From the NCBI GenBank assembly GCA_949113215.1, contig CARZYU010000012.1, positions 13,140-18,241 on the forward strand: a stretch of 5,102 nt of DNA. Direction: 5' to 3'. The number at the start of each line of letters is the position of its first letter. Position 1 is the first letter of the stretch. The stretch comes from an uncultured Bacilli bacterium. GTDB taxonomy: Bacteria; Bacillota_I; Bacilli_A; RF39; UBA660. Below the pieces are notes generated by a model that saw only the letters and a list, made by a program, of their open reading frames with translations, was not told where the DNA came from and ran no database searches. Shown piece after piece: positions 4,801-5,102 of this stretch. The translations under genes were made by a program, and so were the position numbers.

Positions 4801-5102
4801 ACGTTTTGTTCTCCTTTCTTCTCTTTCTTTAAAAGAACGATCACCACCATCAAGACACCAACCACTACCCCAATATCCGCTAAATTAAAGACAGGAAAAT
4901 GATAACCAAAAAAGTTAAAATCCAAAAAATCAACGACACAATCTCGTAACAACCGATCGATTAAATTTCCCATAATTCCCGATAAAAGAAGACCATAACC
5001 AATTCCCTCTAATTTGGAAAAGGTTTTTCTCTTTCCAAGGAGTCGATTTCCAATCAAAAATGCAACCGCTCCAAATAACACGAACAAATAGGTATGACTC
5101 GG
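4797..5102 (-). CDS. lspA: Lipoprotein signal peptidase (signal peptidase II), C-terminal part, cut by the right edge
   Basis: 101 codons plus TGA are visible, reading open to the window edge (first visible residues PSHTYLFVLF). Family length is about 150-165 aa, so roughly the first 50-60 residues are missing. A TTG at 5087 is an internal codon, not the start. LspA is an integral membrane aspartyl protease that removes the signal peptide from lipid-modified prolipoproteins. Motifs seen: GIMGNLIDRL, then VVDFLDFNFF and FPVFNLADIGVVVG. The presumed catalytic aspartates are in VVDF (codon at 4929-4931) and NLAD (codon at 4875-4877), 18 residues apart, close to the spacing in known LspA. Two or three membrane helices are visible, and a lysine-rich cytoplasmic tail ends the protein. 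It overlaps rluD by ATGA. Confidence 0.95.
   Translation of the reverse strand, partial: PSHTYLFVLFGAVAFLIGNRLLGKRKTFSKLEGIGYGLLLSGIMGNLIDRLLRDCVVDFLDFNFFGYHFPVFNLADIGVVVGVLMVVIVLLKKEKKGEQNV

Noticed and set aside
4651..4902. Plus-strand open frame across the rluD/lspA junction
   Set aside because: It is antisense to two well-supported genes, with a low-complexity Thr/Phe-rich translation and no recognisable motif.
5085..5087. TTG as the start codon of lspA
   Set aside because: The frame stays open to the window edge, and the family needs another 50-60 residues upstream, including the first membrane helix. The TTG is an internal Leu.
1..5102. Mobile element, CRISPR array, toxin-antitoxin, defence or phage genes
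   Set aside because: No direct repeats, transposase or integrase motifs, or short paired toxin-like genes were seen. Every large open frame belongs to a housekeeping or membrane family.
1..5102. Alternative genetic code (TGA as Trp), considered because of the AT-rich sequence
   Set aside because: TGA ends ruvX and lspA at positions that give exact ATGA overlaps with the next gene, and Trp codons are TGG wherever I checked.

Overview
The window looks like ordinary housekeeping chromosome from a low-GC Firmicute (Bacilli or Erysipelotrichia type). The reasons are AT-rich sequence, strong Shine-Dalgarno (SD) sites of the AGGAGG/GAGGTGA type, and the Firmicute-specific gene run ireB-ruvX-yrzB-mltG-trmR. 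Both TGA and TAG act as stops (ruvX and lspA end in TGA, mltG in TAG), so the genetic code is standard and not the Mycoplasma/Spiroplasma code. The genus cannot be told from this sequence.

Layout, right to left along the minus strand. At the right edge is the 3' two thirds of lspA (lipoprotein signal peptidase). It overlaps rluD/ylyB (23S rRNA pseudouridine synthase) by the four bases ATGA. rluD converges with, and overlaps by 12 nt, a single plus-strand gene (3481-3927) that I read as a divergent TspO/MBR membrane protein. The likely terminator of the lspA-rluD transcript is an 11-bp hairpin lying inside the 3' coding part of the tspO-like gene. The tspO-like gene is divergent from a minus-strand rhomboid protease gene of the YqgP/GluP type. 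Their 69-nt shared intergenic region contains overlapping candidate promoters and two small dyads.

Downstream of gluP, after a 74-nt gap with no convincing terminator, comes a tight minus-strand cluster: ireB (substrate of the PASTA Ser/Thr kinase), ruvX/yqgF (RNase H-fold nuclease linked to rRNA processing), a DUF1292/YrzB protein, mltG (peptidoglycan terminase), and the first 23 codons of trmR/yrrM (tRNA methyltransferase). Spacings of +1, -4, +27 and -7 nt point to one operon with translational coupling. The cluster joins RNA maturation with cell-wall control (IreB and MltG).

I see no mobile element, CRISPR array, tRNA or rRNA, and no clearly new multi-gene system. The points most worth checking are the terminator embedded in a coding region, the altered key residues of the TspO-like protein, the dyads in the divergent promoter region, and gluP next to ireB. 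Two start codons (ireB and tspO) should be moved 9 bases downstream, because the upstream GTG in each case is part of the SD site.
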